Source: UBA8199 sp964507045
GTDB lineage: Bacteria > Verrucomicrobiota > Verrucomicrobiia > Limisphaerales > UBA8199
Direction: 5' to 3'
Assembly (NCBI GenBank): GCA_964507045.1
Contig: CAZDOO010000006.1
Location: 43,726 to 107,725 of the forward strand
Length of the DNA: 64,000 nt
Position 1 is the first letter of the stretch. The number at the start of each line of letters is the position of its first letter. The notes beneath the pieces are model-generated. The model ran no database searches. It was given only the letters and a program-made list of their open reading frames with translations, and had not been told where the DNA came from. The position numbers were made by a program, and so were the translations under genes. Of the stretch, positions 1-9,218 are shown in pieces.

Positions 1-981
1 CTGCTGCGTAAACCGGTGGTGGTCCGCAAACCGCTTGGAATAGACCAGCTCCGCCCCGAGATTCACCAGGCTCTGCTCGAAGCTCTCGGGCTGCGCGATG
101 CCGCTTAGCGACGCCACCTTGTGCCCCTTCAATGATTCGAGCGGGAGGCGCTGGCCGGTAAATACATCCTCCAGGTACAGCGGGTGATGGATGCATTCAA
201 TGATGCCGGCAGACGGATTGAGCTCGGTGATGCGCTGGCGCAGCTCGGCGGTGTTGCCGTCGCTCTTGGTAATGAAGATCGTGCTGGCGCGGGCCAGGTG
301 CGACGGCGGCTCGCGCAAGGTGCCGCGCGGCAGCAGCCGCTCCGTGCCGAAGGGTTGCTGGCGGTCAACCAAGACGATGTCCTGGCGCCGGCCGCGCAGT
401 CTCCAGTACTGGAACCCGTCATCGAGCAGCAGCGTGTCGCAGCCGAACTTCTCGATCGCATACCGGCCGCTCTTGACGCGGTCCTTGTCCACCAGCACGA
501 CCACGTCCTTGAGATTGGACGCGAGCATGTAAGGCTCGTCGCCGGCCATTTCCGAATCGAGCAGCAGCGACTTGCCGTCCGACACGACGCGCGGGGGTGT
601 GGTGTCATTCCGGAGCAGGAGCCGCGTGAGCAGCCACTGGTGAACCGGGGCGGGCTTGGAGCGGTAGCCGCGCGAGAGAATGGCCACGTTGCGCCCCTGG
701 TCGCGCAGCTCGCGCGCGAACTTCTCGACGACGGGGGTCTTGCCGGTGCCCCCGACCGTCAGGTTGCCGACCGCAATCACCTGCACGCCGAGCGTGCTGT
801 CCCGCAAAATGCGGGCATTATAGAGGAAGCGGCGGGTTCTGATGGCGGCCTCAAAGACCTTCGAGCAGCCGTAGAGCAGCGCCCGCACGACCGCCTCGCG
901 CGGCCCGCGCCGATCCTCAACGATCACTTCCAGCAGGAAAGTCTCCAGCCTCTCGGTCCACGCACGCAGCCGCTCACGCAT
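1..981 (-). CDS. lpxK: Tetraacyldisaccharide 4'-kinase, C-terminus cut by window edge
   Basis: LpxK phosphorylates the 4' position of the lipid A disaccharide at the inner membrane. The reverse strand is open for 327 codons from an ATG at 981, with an in-frame TGA three codons upstream, and runs off the left edge, so the C-terminal part is missing. Visible family signatures are the P-loop GNLTVGGTGKTP near residue 70, the following SRGYRSK segment, and DDGFQYWRLRGRRQDIVLVD with the LpxK-type DDGFQ motif. The LpxR-like gene lies 79 bases upstream on the same strand, so both may be co-transcribed and act on lipid A. Identification is firm; only the truncation limits it. Confidence 0.93.
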   Translation of the reverse strand, partial: MRERLRAWTERLETFLLEVIVEDRRGPREAVVRALLYGCSKVFEAAIRTRRFLYNARILRDSTLGVQVIAVGNLTVGGTGKTPVVEKFARELRDQGRNVAILSRGYRSKPAPVHQWLLTRLLLRNDTTPPRVVSDGKSLLLDSEMAGDEPYMLASNLKDVVVLVDKDRVKSGRYAIEKFGCDTLLLDDGFQYWRLRGRRQDIVLVDRQQPFGTERLLPRGTLREPPSHLARASTIFITKSDGNTAELRQRITELNPSAGIIECIHHPLYLEDVFTGQRLPLESLKGHKVASLSGIAQPESFEQSLVNLGAELVYSKRFADHHRFTQQ

Positions 982-1060
982 CTGGGATCAGTGTGTCAAA
1001 GCAAGGCCGAGAGAGCAAGTGAAGCCTCTGGCGCCTCTGGCGCGGTGGCGGATGGAACGC

Positions 1061-2080
1061 TCAGAAGAAGTAGCTGAAGGTGAGCGAACCGAACTTCGAG
1101 TATTCCTGTTGCCCCTCGAACTCCTTGCCCCAAAACATGTAGGTGAAGGATGCGAGGAAGTGGCGGCTGCCGACTGCCAGACCCACGCCCGCTGCCGGAA
1201 CAAAGAAGTTCTTATCCACGCTGGGGCTGTCCTTGAAGGTGTTGCCGTCGAGGGTAATGTCGTGCAGGACCAGGTTGGCGATGCCGCCGCCATAAAGGGA
1301 GAACCCCCAACTGGACCTTGAGTCAGCGCCTTCACCTCGCCGTGGCGGGGGCATGTGGCCCATGCCACGCGCCAGCGTTACGCCGAAATCATCCGGCATG
1401 TTGTAACCGCAGCGCAAGAGCCCCCCAATCTGGCCCTGGGTGAGGGCGTTGCCCAGCCAGCCACCCACGATCGGCAACCCTTCGGCGGACCAGGCGGCTC
1501 GACGGCCTGCCAGTCGGAGTTTGTAGCGATACTCGTAAGCCAGATTCAAGATGGGCTCGTTCTGCAACTGGTAACCCCAACCTTGGGCTTGGCCCCAGTT
1601 CCCGAGACGATGGACTTCGCGCTGCGTTTCCTCGGCCAGCGACCAGGGGCCTACGACGCCCGTGATGAACTTGAACCCGTGGTAGGAATTCGACCGCTCC
1701 ACGTGGAGCGTGAGCCCAAGGGAAAGAACCCCGGCATACGGCCGATCATTCGGATCCGGGATGGCGCGCGTGGTGTCCGACGGCGTGAACATACCCTGCG
1801 CCAAGCCATAGCCCACCGTGCGGCGTCCCTCGCCCCACGGCAACCAGTTTGCCACCGGGTCCAACCAACTGGGCCCGGTGTGGGCCAGCGAAAGCGCAAC
1901 CCCGTCGGTGTAGAATTGATCGGTGCCGCCGAACGTGTCATTTTCCCAGGTGACCGACACTGACCAAAGCCGGGATTCGGCGGAGAGCGCCGCGGAGCCA
2001 AGGTCATTAGTAGCGCCAGCGGCGTTAGCGGCCAGGAACGCCAGCACCACGCCCGGCACACCAGCCAAGAGGAATCTCAC
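1061..2080 (-). CDS. LpxR-like outer-membrane lipid A deacylase (DUF2219)
   Basis: The protein matches the LpxR/DUF2219 outer-membrane barrel family, whose characterised members remove the 3'-acyloxyacyl chain of lipid A. The family signature is WENDTFGGTDQFYTDGVALS near the mature N-terminus (Asn-Asp catalytic pair). It is followed by NDRPYAGVLSLG, GVVGPWSLAEETQREVH with a conserved His, and a C-terminus ending in Phe-Phe as in many barrels. I chose a GTG start because it gives a clean signal peptide (MRFLLAGVPGVVLAFLAANAAGA) and leaves a divergent promoter region before the UbiB-like gene. A longer frame extends upstream but would run into that gene. Length is 339 residues, normal for the family. 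Actual substrate specificity is inferred. Confidence 0.85.
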   Translation of the reverse strand: MRFLLAGVPGVVLAFLAANAAGATNDLGSAALSAESRLWSVSVTWENDTFGGTDQFYTDGVALSLAHTGPSWLDPVANWLPWGEGRRTVGYGLAQGMFTPSDTTRAIPDPNDRPYAGVLSLGLTLHVERSNSYHGFKFITGVVGPWSLAEETQREVHRLGNWGQAQGWGYQLQNEPILNLAYEYRYKLRLAGRRAAWSAEGLPIVGGWLGNALTQGQIGGLLRCGYNMPDDFGVTLARGMGHMPPPRRGEGADSRSSWGFSLYGGGIANLVLHDITLDGNTFKDSPSVDKNFFVPAAGVGLAVGSRHFLASFTYMFWGKEFEGQQEYSKFGSLTFSYFF

Positions 2081-2340
2081 CGCAGACGCTTTATCCCGTC
2101 CACAGTCAAACTGGTGAAGAGCAGAGCTGGCCTCTGCCGGGTTGCATCGCTGGCACGCAATCATTTGTCTTCTTTGGTTCGCATAATATGGAGTCTCGGC
2201 CGGAAGGACAGCCCTCATTTTCATTGCCGCACCTCGACCGCCATGCGGCTCCGCGGCGCATTGGCGGCCAGTCCTCCGGGAAACCGGCGGGTTCAATCTT
2301 TGCTCGGCTTGGCGAGGCGATTCCGCTATGCTTGGAGCGC

Positions 2341-4011
2341 ATGATACGTTTGGACGCAATCGGGCGGCTGGAACGGAATGCCCGGCGGGTGGCGGAAGTA
2401 TGCAGCGTGGCGGCCAAATACGGGCTGGCCGACTGGCTCAAAGGCCTCCATTACGCCCGCCTTCAGGAGTGGTTGCAGACAACGGACGGGCAAGCGATTA
2501 GCACGCTGAGTGCGCCGGAGCGGTTCCGGCTGGCTTTGACCGAGCTGGGCACCACTTTCATCAAGCTCGGCCAAATGCTCAGCACCCGCCCGGATGTGGT
2601 CGGTGAGGAACTGGCGCTTGAACTCGAGCGCCTTCAAAGCAGCGTGCCGGCCGATCCGCCGGAGGTGATCACGGCGCGGGTGGAATTGGAACTCGGCAAG
2701 CCGCTCCATGAGCTCTTCCGGCAATTCGATGCCACCGCCTTTGCTTCCGCGTCGGTGGCCCAGGTTCACCGGGCGCGCCTGCCCACCGGCGAACAGGTGG
2801 TGGTTAAAGTGCAACGCGCCAAAATTGAAAAGGAAATCCAGGCGGACCTCTCCATTCTCGCCGGCCTGGCCGAGCTGGCCGAAGAGCATGTGAGCGCGCT
2901 CAAGATCTATGGGCCGGTGGCGCTGGTCCGGCAGTTGCAGCGAACCCTCTTGGCCGAACTCGACTTCGCCCACGAACGGCGCAACCTCGAAGAGTTCCGC
3001 CGCAACTTTGCGGCTGACCGGACGGTTCATTTCCCGCTGCCCTGGCCGGAGTATTCGAGCCGGCGCGTACTGACCATGGAATGCCTGCAAGGCATTTTGG
3101 GCTCGGACCTGGACCAACTCAAAGCCGCGAAGGTGGATCTGCAGGCGTTTGCGCGGCGGGGAGCCAACTTGTACCTGGAGATGATCTTCCGTGATTCGTT
3201 TTACCATGCCGACCCGCATCCGGGGAACCTGATGCTGTTGCCGGACGCCGTGGTGGGTGTGCTCGACTGCGGCATGACCGGCCGTTTGGATGAGACCTTG
3301 CGCGAGGAGATCGAGAGCATGGTCTTGGCGGTGGTGCAAAAGGATTCTACCGCCTTGACGGACGCGGTATGGAATCTGAGCGTCCTGCCGCCAATTTGCC
3401 TGCGGGATGAGCTTCAGGCCGACCTGGCAGAGTTTGTGGCTGAATACACTGGCCCATCCCTGCTTGACTTCGACCTGAAAGGCGCGCTCCGGAATCTGAC
3501 GGACATCATCCACCGGCACCACATTCTGCTGCCCGCCCGCGCGTCGCTGTTGCTGCGAACGCTGATTCTGCTGGAGGGCACCGCCCAGCGGCTCCACCCG
3601 GAGTTCAGCATGGTGGAACTGATCGAGCCTTTCTATAGCCGCGCAGCAGGCCGCCGGCTCTCCCCCAAACGCCTCGCGTTGCGCCTGCAGCGGGCCTATC
3701 GCGACTGGGACCGGCTGCTGCAGGCGCTGCCACGGGCCTTGAACGATACGCTGCAGCGCATGCGCGTCGGGCGCTTCAGCGTTCACCTGGATCACCGGCA
3801 CCTGGATCAGATTGTCAACCGCCTGGTCCTGGGGATCCTGACCGCCTCCCTGTTCTTAGGCTCTTCGCTGCTATGGAGCATGAAAGCGCCGCCTTTGCTC
3901 TTCGGAGTCTCCATCTTCGGCGCAGTAGGCTATGGGCTGGCGCTGTTCCTGGGGTGGCGCCTCTTCCGGGCAATCAGAAAGTCCGGCAAGCTGGACTCTG
4001 ACTCTCCGTAG
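2341..4011 (+). CDS. UbiB/AarF/ABC1-family atypical kinase
   Basis: This is an ABC1/UbiB protein-kinase-like ATPase, a family needed for quinone biosynthesis or lipid homeostasis. Family motifs are in order: the KxGQ motif FIKLGQMLSTRPDVV in the N-terminal extension, the Ala-rich loop FASASVAQVHRARL that replaces the Gly-rich loop, the Lys of VVVKVQR, the catalytic HADPHPGNLML, and DCGMTGRL as the DFG equivalent. Two hydrophobic C-terminal helices (near residues 495-545) anchor it to the membrane. The ATG at 2341 starts directly before the conserved region; an in-frame ATG at 2188 would add 51 residues that look non-coding. It is divergent from the LpxR-like gene. Whether the organism uses ubiquinone or menaquinone cannot be told here. 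Confidence 0.9.
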   Translation: MIRLDAIGRLERNARRVAEVCSVAAKYGLADWLKGLHYARLQEWLQTTDGQAISTLSAPERFRLALTELGTTFIKLGQMLSTRPDVVGEELALELERLQSSVPADPPEVITARVELELGKPLHELFRQFDATAFASASVAQVHRARLPTGEQVVVKVQRAKIEKEIQADLSILAGLAELAEEHVSALKIYGPVALVRQLQRTLLAELDFAHERRNLEEFRRNFAADRTVHFPLPWPEYSSRRVLTMECLQGILGSDLDQLKAAKVDLQAFARRGANLYLEMIFRDSFYHADPHPGNLMLLPDAVVGVLDCGMTGRLDETLREEIESMVLAVVQKDSTALTDAVWNLSVLPPICLRDELQADLAEFVAEYTGPSLLDFDLKGALRNLTDIIHRHHILLPARASLLLRTLILLEGTAQRLHPEFSMVELIEPFYSRAAGRRLSPKRLALRLQRAYRDWDRLLQALPRALNDTLQRMRVGRFSVHLDHRHLDQIVNRLVLGILTASLFLGSSLLWSMKAPPLLFGVSIFGAVGYGLALFLGWRLFRAIRKSGKLDSDSP

Positions 4012-4142
4012 ATCTCCCGCCCCTGGTTGCCGCACCCCAAGGCGCGGCCAGCGGCTCCGGCACGTTCAACGCCTCGCCAGCGGGGTCCAAACCGGACTCC
4101 GCAACCTGCCCGCCCCGTTGAATGTGTTTAAAGACGGATCCT

Positions 4143-7100
4143 TCACTGGCTGCAAACCGCCGCCGTGAATTCGTATTTGCCGCTTTCGACCTCGAACCAG
4201 GCTCGTCCGTCTTCGAACCGGAGGAATCGGACGCCTCGGGCCCGCGCGGCTGGTATTCCGCGTTCCTTGACGCTGGCGGCATCGGCGGCGGGAAGGGCGA
4301 CCGTAGCACTCGTGTTCGCGGGAATCGAGACCTCCAGCGTGAATCTGGCGCCCTTGCGTTTCCAGCGGCTCGTGATGCGGCCATGGATGGAATCATAATC
4401 CGCATTCGCCCAGGTCACACCGCCGCCAGGACGCGGCACGATGGTGAAGTGCTTCCAGCCGGGCTGGTTGTTGTCCGGGTTCAGCCCCCCGACGTTCCGC
4501 CATAACCACTCTCCCACCGCTCCAAAGGCCCAGTGGTTGAAGGAATTCATCCCCGGGTCCTGGAAGCCGCGGCCTTTGACATAGCAGTCCCAGCGCTCCC
4601 AGATGGTCGTCGCGCCGTTATCGAGCATATACAGCCACGAGGGGAACGTGCGGTTGGTGACGAGTTGCCAGGCCACCGGCTCGTGGTTGTAGCGCGTCAA
4701 CTCGATCAGCGCCCGGTGGGTGGCTTGGATGCCGGTGGAGAGGTGCCCTTGATACTTGTGGATGCCCTCCACCAACCGCTGGGCGGCTTGCGCGCGCTGG
4801 TCTTCCGGCAGCAGGCCGAAATGCAGCGCCAGCGCATAACCGGCCTGCGTGTCCCCCTCAAGCCGGCCATCCGCCCGAACGAATCGGCGGTTAAAGGCCG
4901 CTTTGGTTTGCTGGAACAACTCTTCGTAGCGCCGGGCTTCTTCCGGACGGCCCAGCACGCCGGCCATGCGGGAAACAAGCTCGGTCGAGTGGGCGAAAAA
5001 TGCTGTGGCAAAAAGCTCTTTGGGCACTGAGCCGCCTCGCGTGGGCCAGCCAGCCTGCTTGATCTCATCACCGTTGACCCAGTCGTTGTAGTCATTGTTG
5101 CGCCCGCGCTCCCATATCAACCCGGGGTTGAGGCGGTGAATGTAATCCACCCAGCGGCAGGCCGATTCAAAACTCTCCGCCAGCAACCGCGCATCGGCAT
5201 AGTTTTCGTAAGCCCGCCAGGGCACGATGACTCCGGCGTCTCCCCACGCCGGCACCCCCGAGAATTGATTGTTCGGGTTGCCGGGATGCGGTGCGAAATC
5301 CGGGAAACGGCCGTCGTCGGCCTGGTCGTCGCGGATGTCTTGCGTCCACTTGGAAATGAACGCGGCGAGATCATAATTGAACATCGCCGTTTGCGCGAAC
5401 GCTTGAATGTCGCCCATCCAGCCGAGGCGCTCGTCCCGCTGCGGACAGTCATTGGGCGAACTCATGAGGTTGGCGCGTGCAGTCCAGAGCACGTTGCGCA
5501 TCAGCCGGGTGAGGGAAGGATCGGAACACTCAAAGCGCCCGACCAGCGGGGACGCCGAATGAAACACCCGCCCCACCGCGGAATGCTTTGTCGGAGGCGA
5601 CGCCAGGCCGCTCAATTCCAAATAGCGAAAACCATGGTAAGTGAACCGCGGCTCATAGCTGAACTTCCCATCCGCCGCGGGCAGATAGCGGTCCACCTGG
5701 GGCGCTCCACGCAGATTACCGGTGTAAAGCGTCCCGTCGTCCTGGAGCACTTCGCCGTGGCGGAGGGTCACCATTTGACCCGCAGTTCCCCGTCCGCGAA
5801 TGCGGCACCAGCCGACCATGTTCTGGCCGAAATCAAGAATGAACACCCCGGGCTTGGGTTCGCTGACCTTAAGGCACGGCAACTCCTGCTCGATCTGGAT
5901 GGGCTCGTTTCGTTGCCACACAAGCTGTCTTGAATCAAGCGGCAACACGCTCACGGGAGTCCAGTCCCGGTGATCGAAGCCGGGCATGTCCCATCCCGGC
6001 ATCTCCCGCGTCGCGTCATAAGTCTCCCCGTCATAGATGCCGGCGGAGCGGAGCGGTCCCCCGGTGGTGCTCCGCCACGACTCATCCGTGGTCACGGTTT
6101 GGCGGGTGCCATCCGCCAGTTCCAGTTCGAGTTGGAGCAGGAACTGCGGAAATGTGCCATAGGCGAAACGGCCCACGATCATGAGGCGCCCGGCATACCA
6201 CCCTTCACCCAGCAGGGCGCCGATGGCGTTCTCGCCCGGACGCAAGAGGCGGGTGACATCGTAGGCCTGGTATTGCACCCGTTTGCGATAGCTTGTCCAT
6301 TCCGGAGCCAGCAACTGCTCGCCCACCCGCTGGCCATTGAGGTGGAGTTCATACAGGCCCAGCGCCGTAACATACGCCATCGCGCGCCGCACCGGCTGGA
6401 GGACCTTGAACTCCTTGCGGGTCATCATCGCCGGCAGCGTGCCCGGACCGCCTCCCGGCGGGACGCTGACGAGCACGCCATCCGTCAGATTCAGCTTGGC
6501 CCAGGCGCCGCCTTCGATCGAATCGGATGCCAGGACCTTTGTCTTCTGCGCCAGATTCGTCTCTCCACTCAAGACCTCCATCTCGGCCAGCGCAAAGGCG
6601 AAATTCGTCCCGTCGCGTTTTGGCAACTCCGTGACCAGTAGCCGCACAAACCGGCCCGTCGCCTGCGGGAAGCGATACCGGGGCGCGTTCGTGCCTGGAT
6701 TCCGCTCCCTCTCCCCGGCGGTTCGGTCCACCAGCACTCGGGCATCCGAAAAGTCCGGCTGCTGCGCCACCTCCAGCCTGAACCGCCGCGGGAACAGGAA
6801 ACCGGGCGTGTCTGGCTGGAAATCATAAGGCCGGGCTGGAAACAAGCGCACGGCATCGAAAGAGCGCGGCGCGCCCAGGTCCACGCCCACCCATTTGGCG
6901 GTATCGGCGCGGCTCGCCACCTCGCTATGGTAACCATTGAGCGGATCCCGCCGGACGAAATTCGTCATGGAAGCCGTATCGGCAATCCACCGCGCCTGCC
7001 AATCCGAGCGGCTCAACAACCCCATTTCCCAATACGCGGGCCGGCTCCAGGCCGACGGCTTCCCCGCCCGGTCCCACGCCCGGACTTTCCACCACGCCCG

Positions 7101-7481
7101 CAGGCGTGAAGTGAGCGGCTTGCCCCCGTAGCTCACCTGCGCGCTCTGACTGGAGCCAACCTTGCCCGAGTCCCACAAATCTCCCCGGTCGCGCGCGAGC
7201 GTCTCGGGCGACGACGCCACGAGGATTTGATAAGCCGTCTGTTGCTGCCCCCGCTGCTCGGAGATGAGAACCCAACTCATCCGCGGACACGCCAGGTCCA
7301 GGCCGACGGGATTGACGCGATACTCGCAACGCAGGTCGGACATGTTCAGGGATGGTTCCGCCGCGCAAGCCGGCGACCAGGCGCTCAACGTTGCCACCCA
7401 GAGGACGCAGATCGCGCGGGAATAGGGACGAACCCGACTGAGGACAGGAAGGATTACGGCTATCAAAATGCAGGTGCTCAT
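4143..7481 (-). CDS. Exported alpha-L-rhamnosidase, GH78 family
   Basis: A large (about 1112 residues) secreted glycoside hydrolase that releases terminal L-rhamnose from polysaccharides or glycosides. After a signal peptide ending near PACAAEP come an N-terminal beta domain, an F5/8 type C-like segment (about residues 195-330, starting WVGVDLGAPRSFDAVRLF), the rhamnosidase N-domain (ELHLNGQRVGEQLLAPEWTSY, GEGWYAGRLM) and the (alpha/alpha)6 catalytic domain. The catalytic domain contains NDCPQRDERLGWMGD, which carries the acidic catalytic residues of GH78. The C-terminal beta domain ends VESGKYEFTA. The start at 7481 is chosen for the signal peptide; the frame stays open to 7697. It stands alone, convergent with the UbiB gene. 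Confidence 0.92.
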   Translation of the reverse strand: MSTCILIAVILPVLSRVRPYSRAICVLWVATLSAWSPACAAEPSLNMSDLRCEYRVNPVGLDLACPRMSWVLISEQRGQQQTAYQILVASSPETLARDRGDLWDSGKVGSSQSAQVSYGGKPLTSRLRAWWKVRAWDRAGKPSAWSRPAYWEMGLLSRSDWQARWIADTASMTNFVRRDPLNGYHSEVASRADTAKWVGVDLGAPRSFDAVRLFPARPYDFQPDTPGFLFPRRFRLEVAQQPDFSDARVLVDRTAGERERNPGTNAPRYRFPQATGRFVRLLVTELPKRDGTNFAFALAEMEVLSGETNLAQKTKVLASDSIEGGAWAKLNLTDGVLVSVPPGGGPGTLPAMMTRKEFKVLQPVRRAMAYVTALGLYELHLNGQRVGEQLLAPEWTSYRKRVQYQAYDVTRLLRPGENAIGALLGEGWYAGRLMIVGRFAYGTFPQFLLQLELELADGTRQTVTTDESWRSTTGGPLRSAGIYDGETYDATREMPGWDMPGFDHRDWTPVSVLPLDSRQLVWQRNEPIQIEQELPCLKVSEPKPGVFILDFGQNMVGWCRIRGRGTAGQMVTLRHGEVLQDDGTLYTGNLRGAPQVDRYLPAADGKFSYEPRFTYHGFRYLELSGLASPPTKHSAVGRVFHSASPLVGRFECSDPSLTRLMRNVLWTARANLMSSPNDCPQRDERLGWMGDIQAFAQTAMFNYDLAAFISKWTQDIRDDQADDGRFPDFAPHPGNPNNQFSGVPAWGDAGVIVPWRAYENYADARLLAESFESACRWVDYIHRLNPGLIWERGRNNDYNDWVNGDEIKQAGWPTRGGSVPKELFATAFFAHSTELVSRMAGVLGRPEEARRYEELFQQTKAAFNRRFVRADGRLEGDTQAGYALALHFGLLPEDQRAQAAQRLVEGIHKYQGHLSTGIQATHRALIELTRYNHEPVAWQLVTNRTFPSWLYMLDNGATTIWERWDCYVKGRGFQDPGMNSFNHWAFGAVGEWLWRNVGGLNPDNNQPGWKHFTIVPRPGGGVTWANADYDSIHGRITSRWKRKGARFTLEVSIPANTSATVALPAADAASVKERGIPAARARGVRFLRFEDGRAWFEVESGKYEFTAAVCSQ

Positions 7482-8099
7482 GAATTGACGGCCATGCTCT
7501 CTGCCTAAGCGCAGCCACAGAGTCAAGGTAAAACGTTGGAAATGTCGGAAACCGTCGAGGTTAGACCTGGACACGCCCATCTGAAGCCTGCCTGCCGAAT
7601 CGCCACGGGGAGGGCCAAACCCACCGTTCTGCTCGATAGCCAGCCCCCCGGAGCTCTTCCGCGCTCGAATGTGGGCGTATCTTGGCACTGCCACCACCTC
7701 ACCGACGAGGAATATGTCAATTCCTTCGGAATTGGCCGGTCCGGGCGGCCCGGAATGCGGCTCAGGCTTCAGGCCCGGGTAATACCCCCTCTTTGCTGGC
7801 TCACCTCACCGTCTACACACCGTATGCTCACCGTAGTACCTCTGCAAGCTTTGCAGAGGTACTACGGTGAGCATACGGTGTGTAGACGGTGAGGATACGG
7901 AGGGACGATGGTGGGGGTGGGGTGGAGATACGCGGCGCGGATGTTACACAACATCCCCGGGCTTGCTGGCGGCCAATACTTGTGCTAAACGAATGGCCAA
8001 TTGAGAATGCCGCTTGGTACGGACAAACCATCATGTGCAAGCTTTGCCTGCGCCCGGATGCTCCGCGCGACTCGCCGGCGGCTAACCTGACCTGAACCG
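7482..8099. other. Intergenic region between rhamnosidase and respiratory module
   Basis: No convincing coding sequence is visible on either strand. The only strong feature is the 91-bp hairpin at 7804-7894. The flank immediately left of it (about 7781-7803, ccccctctttgctggctca) closely resembles the flank of the second copy before 25606, so the repeated unit is larger than the hairpin itself. The region holds the divergent promoters of the rhamnosidase and the respiratory module, but I could not pick a clear -35/-10 pair. Confidence 0.5.
7804..7894. repeat. 91-bp hairpin element, copy 1 (44-bp arms, 3-nt loop)
   Basis: The two 44-nt arms (7804-7847 and 7851-7894) are perfectly complementary around the 3-nt loop GCT. 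Reading outward on the right arm, CGGTG recurs at 7865, 7876 and 7887, with degenerate versions at 7898 and 7909, so the spacing is exactly 11 nt. The apex is CCTCTGCAA / TTGCAGAGG. Compared with copy 2 the apex and the second and third 11-mers differ, yet both arms have changed together. It lies 323 bases 5' of the rhamnosidase start and 205 bases 5' of the membrane-protein gene at 8100. Confidence 0.95.
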
Positions 8100-9218
8100 A
8101 TGATCGCCTTTCCCGTCGTTGATCCTATCCCGCTGCCAGCCCCGGTCTGGCTGTTCAAGGTCCTGCATATTCTGACCTTGGGATTGCACTTCATCGCCGT
8201 CGAGATATTGCTGGGAGGGTTGGCTGCCGCCCTGGTGCTGAGCTGGACAAGCCGCCGCCACGATCCGGCGGCGGCCCTGCGCCTCAACGCTTCCGCCGCC
8301 CTGGCCCGCCGCCTGCCGGTCGTGATGACCTATGTCATCAACCTCGGGGTGCCGCCGTTGTTGTTTGCGCAGGTCCTCTACGGACGCGCTCTCTATACCA
8401 GCAGCATTCTGATCGGTGCCTGGTGGATCGCGGTGATCTTCCTCCTCATTGGCTGCTATTGGCACATCTATCGCTTTGCGGCCAGGCTGGAGGAAAGCCG
8501 CCGGGCGTGGCCGATGGCTTTGATCTCCCTGGGGCTGGCGTTGGTGATCTCGCGCATCTATTCCACGAACATGACTCTCATGCTGCACCCGGAAGCCTGG
8601 CAGAAGCTCTATGCCGCCTCCGCCATCGGCGCCCAACTGCCGGCAGTGGATCCCGCGCTTATGCGTCGCTGGCTGTTCATGCTCATCGGCGGCCTGGCGG
8701 CCGGCGGCCTGTGGATGATCTGGCTTGCCGGCCTGAAGTGCCTCCGAGCCGAAGTCCGGGCTTATCTGTCGGCGACGGGCGGACGGATGGCTGTCGTTGC
8801 GCTGCCGGTGCAGATAGTCATGGCTTTCCAGGTGCTGGGCGCCCAACCCGAATTGATCCGGCAGACCTTGACCGGTGACCTCTGTTTTCGTTCGGCGGCC
8901 CTGGTCTGGCTTGCGGGCGCGAGCCTGTTGACCTTGCTGGCCGGGTGGTGTGCTGCGGCCCGGCCAACCTCCCGGCTGCCAGGCTGGACCGTTCTGGCGC
9001 TGGGCATCCTCTCCATGCTTGGGATGGCAACCTGCCGCGACGTTCTCCGCGATACCATCCTGCTCTCGCACGGATTCAACGTTTGGGACCGGCACGTGGC
9101 GGCCAACTGGCCGGTGATCGGCGCCTTCCTGATCTGCTTTGTCGCCGGCCTGGTCTGCCTGGCCTGGCTCGTCTCCGTATTTCGGCGCGCCATACCCGGC
9201 GCCGAGAAGACCCTCTGA
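8100..9218 (+). CDS. Polytopic membrane protein of a bc/bd-like respiratory module
   Basis: A 372-residue integral membrane protein with roughly nine hydrophobic segments. Its first helix, WLFKVLHILTLGLHFIAVEILLGG, carries two His and resembles the first helix of the CydA-like protein encoded at 10804, suggesting a heme-binding quinol-oxidase-type fold. I cannot assign the usual CydA or CydB signatures with certainty. It is the first gene of a four-gene unit: its TGA overlaps the ATG of the Rieske gene (TGATG), followed by cytochrome b and the CydA-like/cytochrome c protein. The likely role is a membrane subunit in quinol-dependent electron transfer. It might instead be a distant CydB-like partner. 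Confidence 0.6.
   Translation: MIAFPVVDPIPLPAPVWLFKVLHILTLGLHFIAVEILLGGLAAALVLSWTSRRHDPAAALRLNASAALARRLPVVMTYVINLGVPPLLFAQVLYGRALYTSSILIGAWWIAVIFLLIGCYWHIYRFAARLEESRRAWPMALISLGLALVISRIYSTNMTLMLHPEAWQKLYAASAIGAQLPAVDPALMRRWLFMLIGGLAAGGLWMIWLAGLKCLRAEVRAYLSATGGRMAVVALPVQIVMAFQVLGAQPELIRQTLTGDLCFRSAALVWLAGASLLTLLAGWCAAARPTSRLPGWTVLALGILSMLGMATCRDVLRDTILLSHGFNVWDRHVAANWPVIGAFLICFVAGLVCLAWLVSVFRRAIPGAEKTL

Noticed and set aside
184..1077. Plus-strand open frame of 297 codons over lpxK
   Set aside because: The opposite strand encodes LpxK with clear motifs; the plus frame is a shadow.
2188..2340. Upstream ATG for the UbiB-like gene
   Set aside because: The extra 51 residues lack family similarity and are Pro/Arg/Ser-rich like non-coding translation; the ATG at 2341 begins the conserved part.
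2326..3801. Open frame of 491 codons on the minus strand opposite the UbiB-like gene
   Set aside because: It is antisense to a clearly conserved gene and has low-complexity Gln/Arg/His composition typical of GC-driven shadow frames.
7804..7894. CRISPR array or terminator as explanation of the hairpins
   Set aside because: There are no spacers between repeats, the 11-nt units are too short, and no T-run follows the stem; the arms are far longer than terminators.
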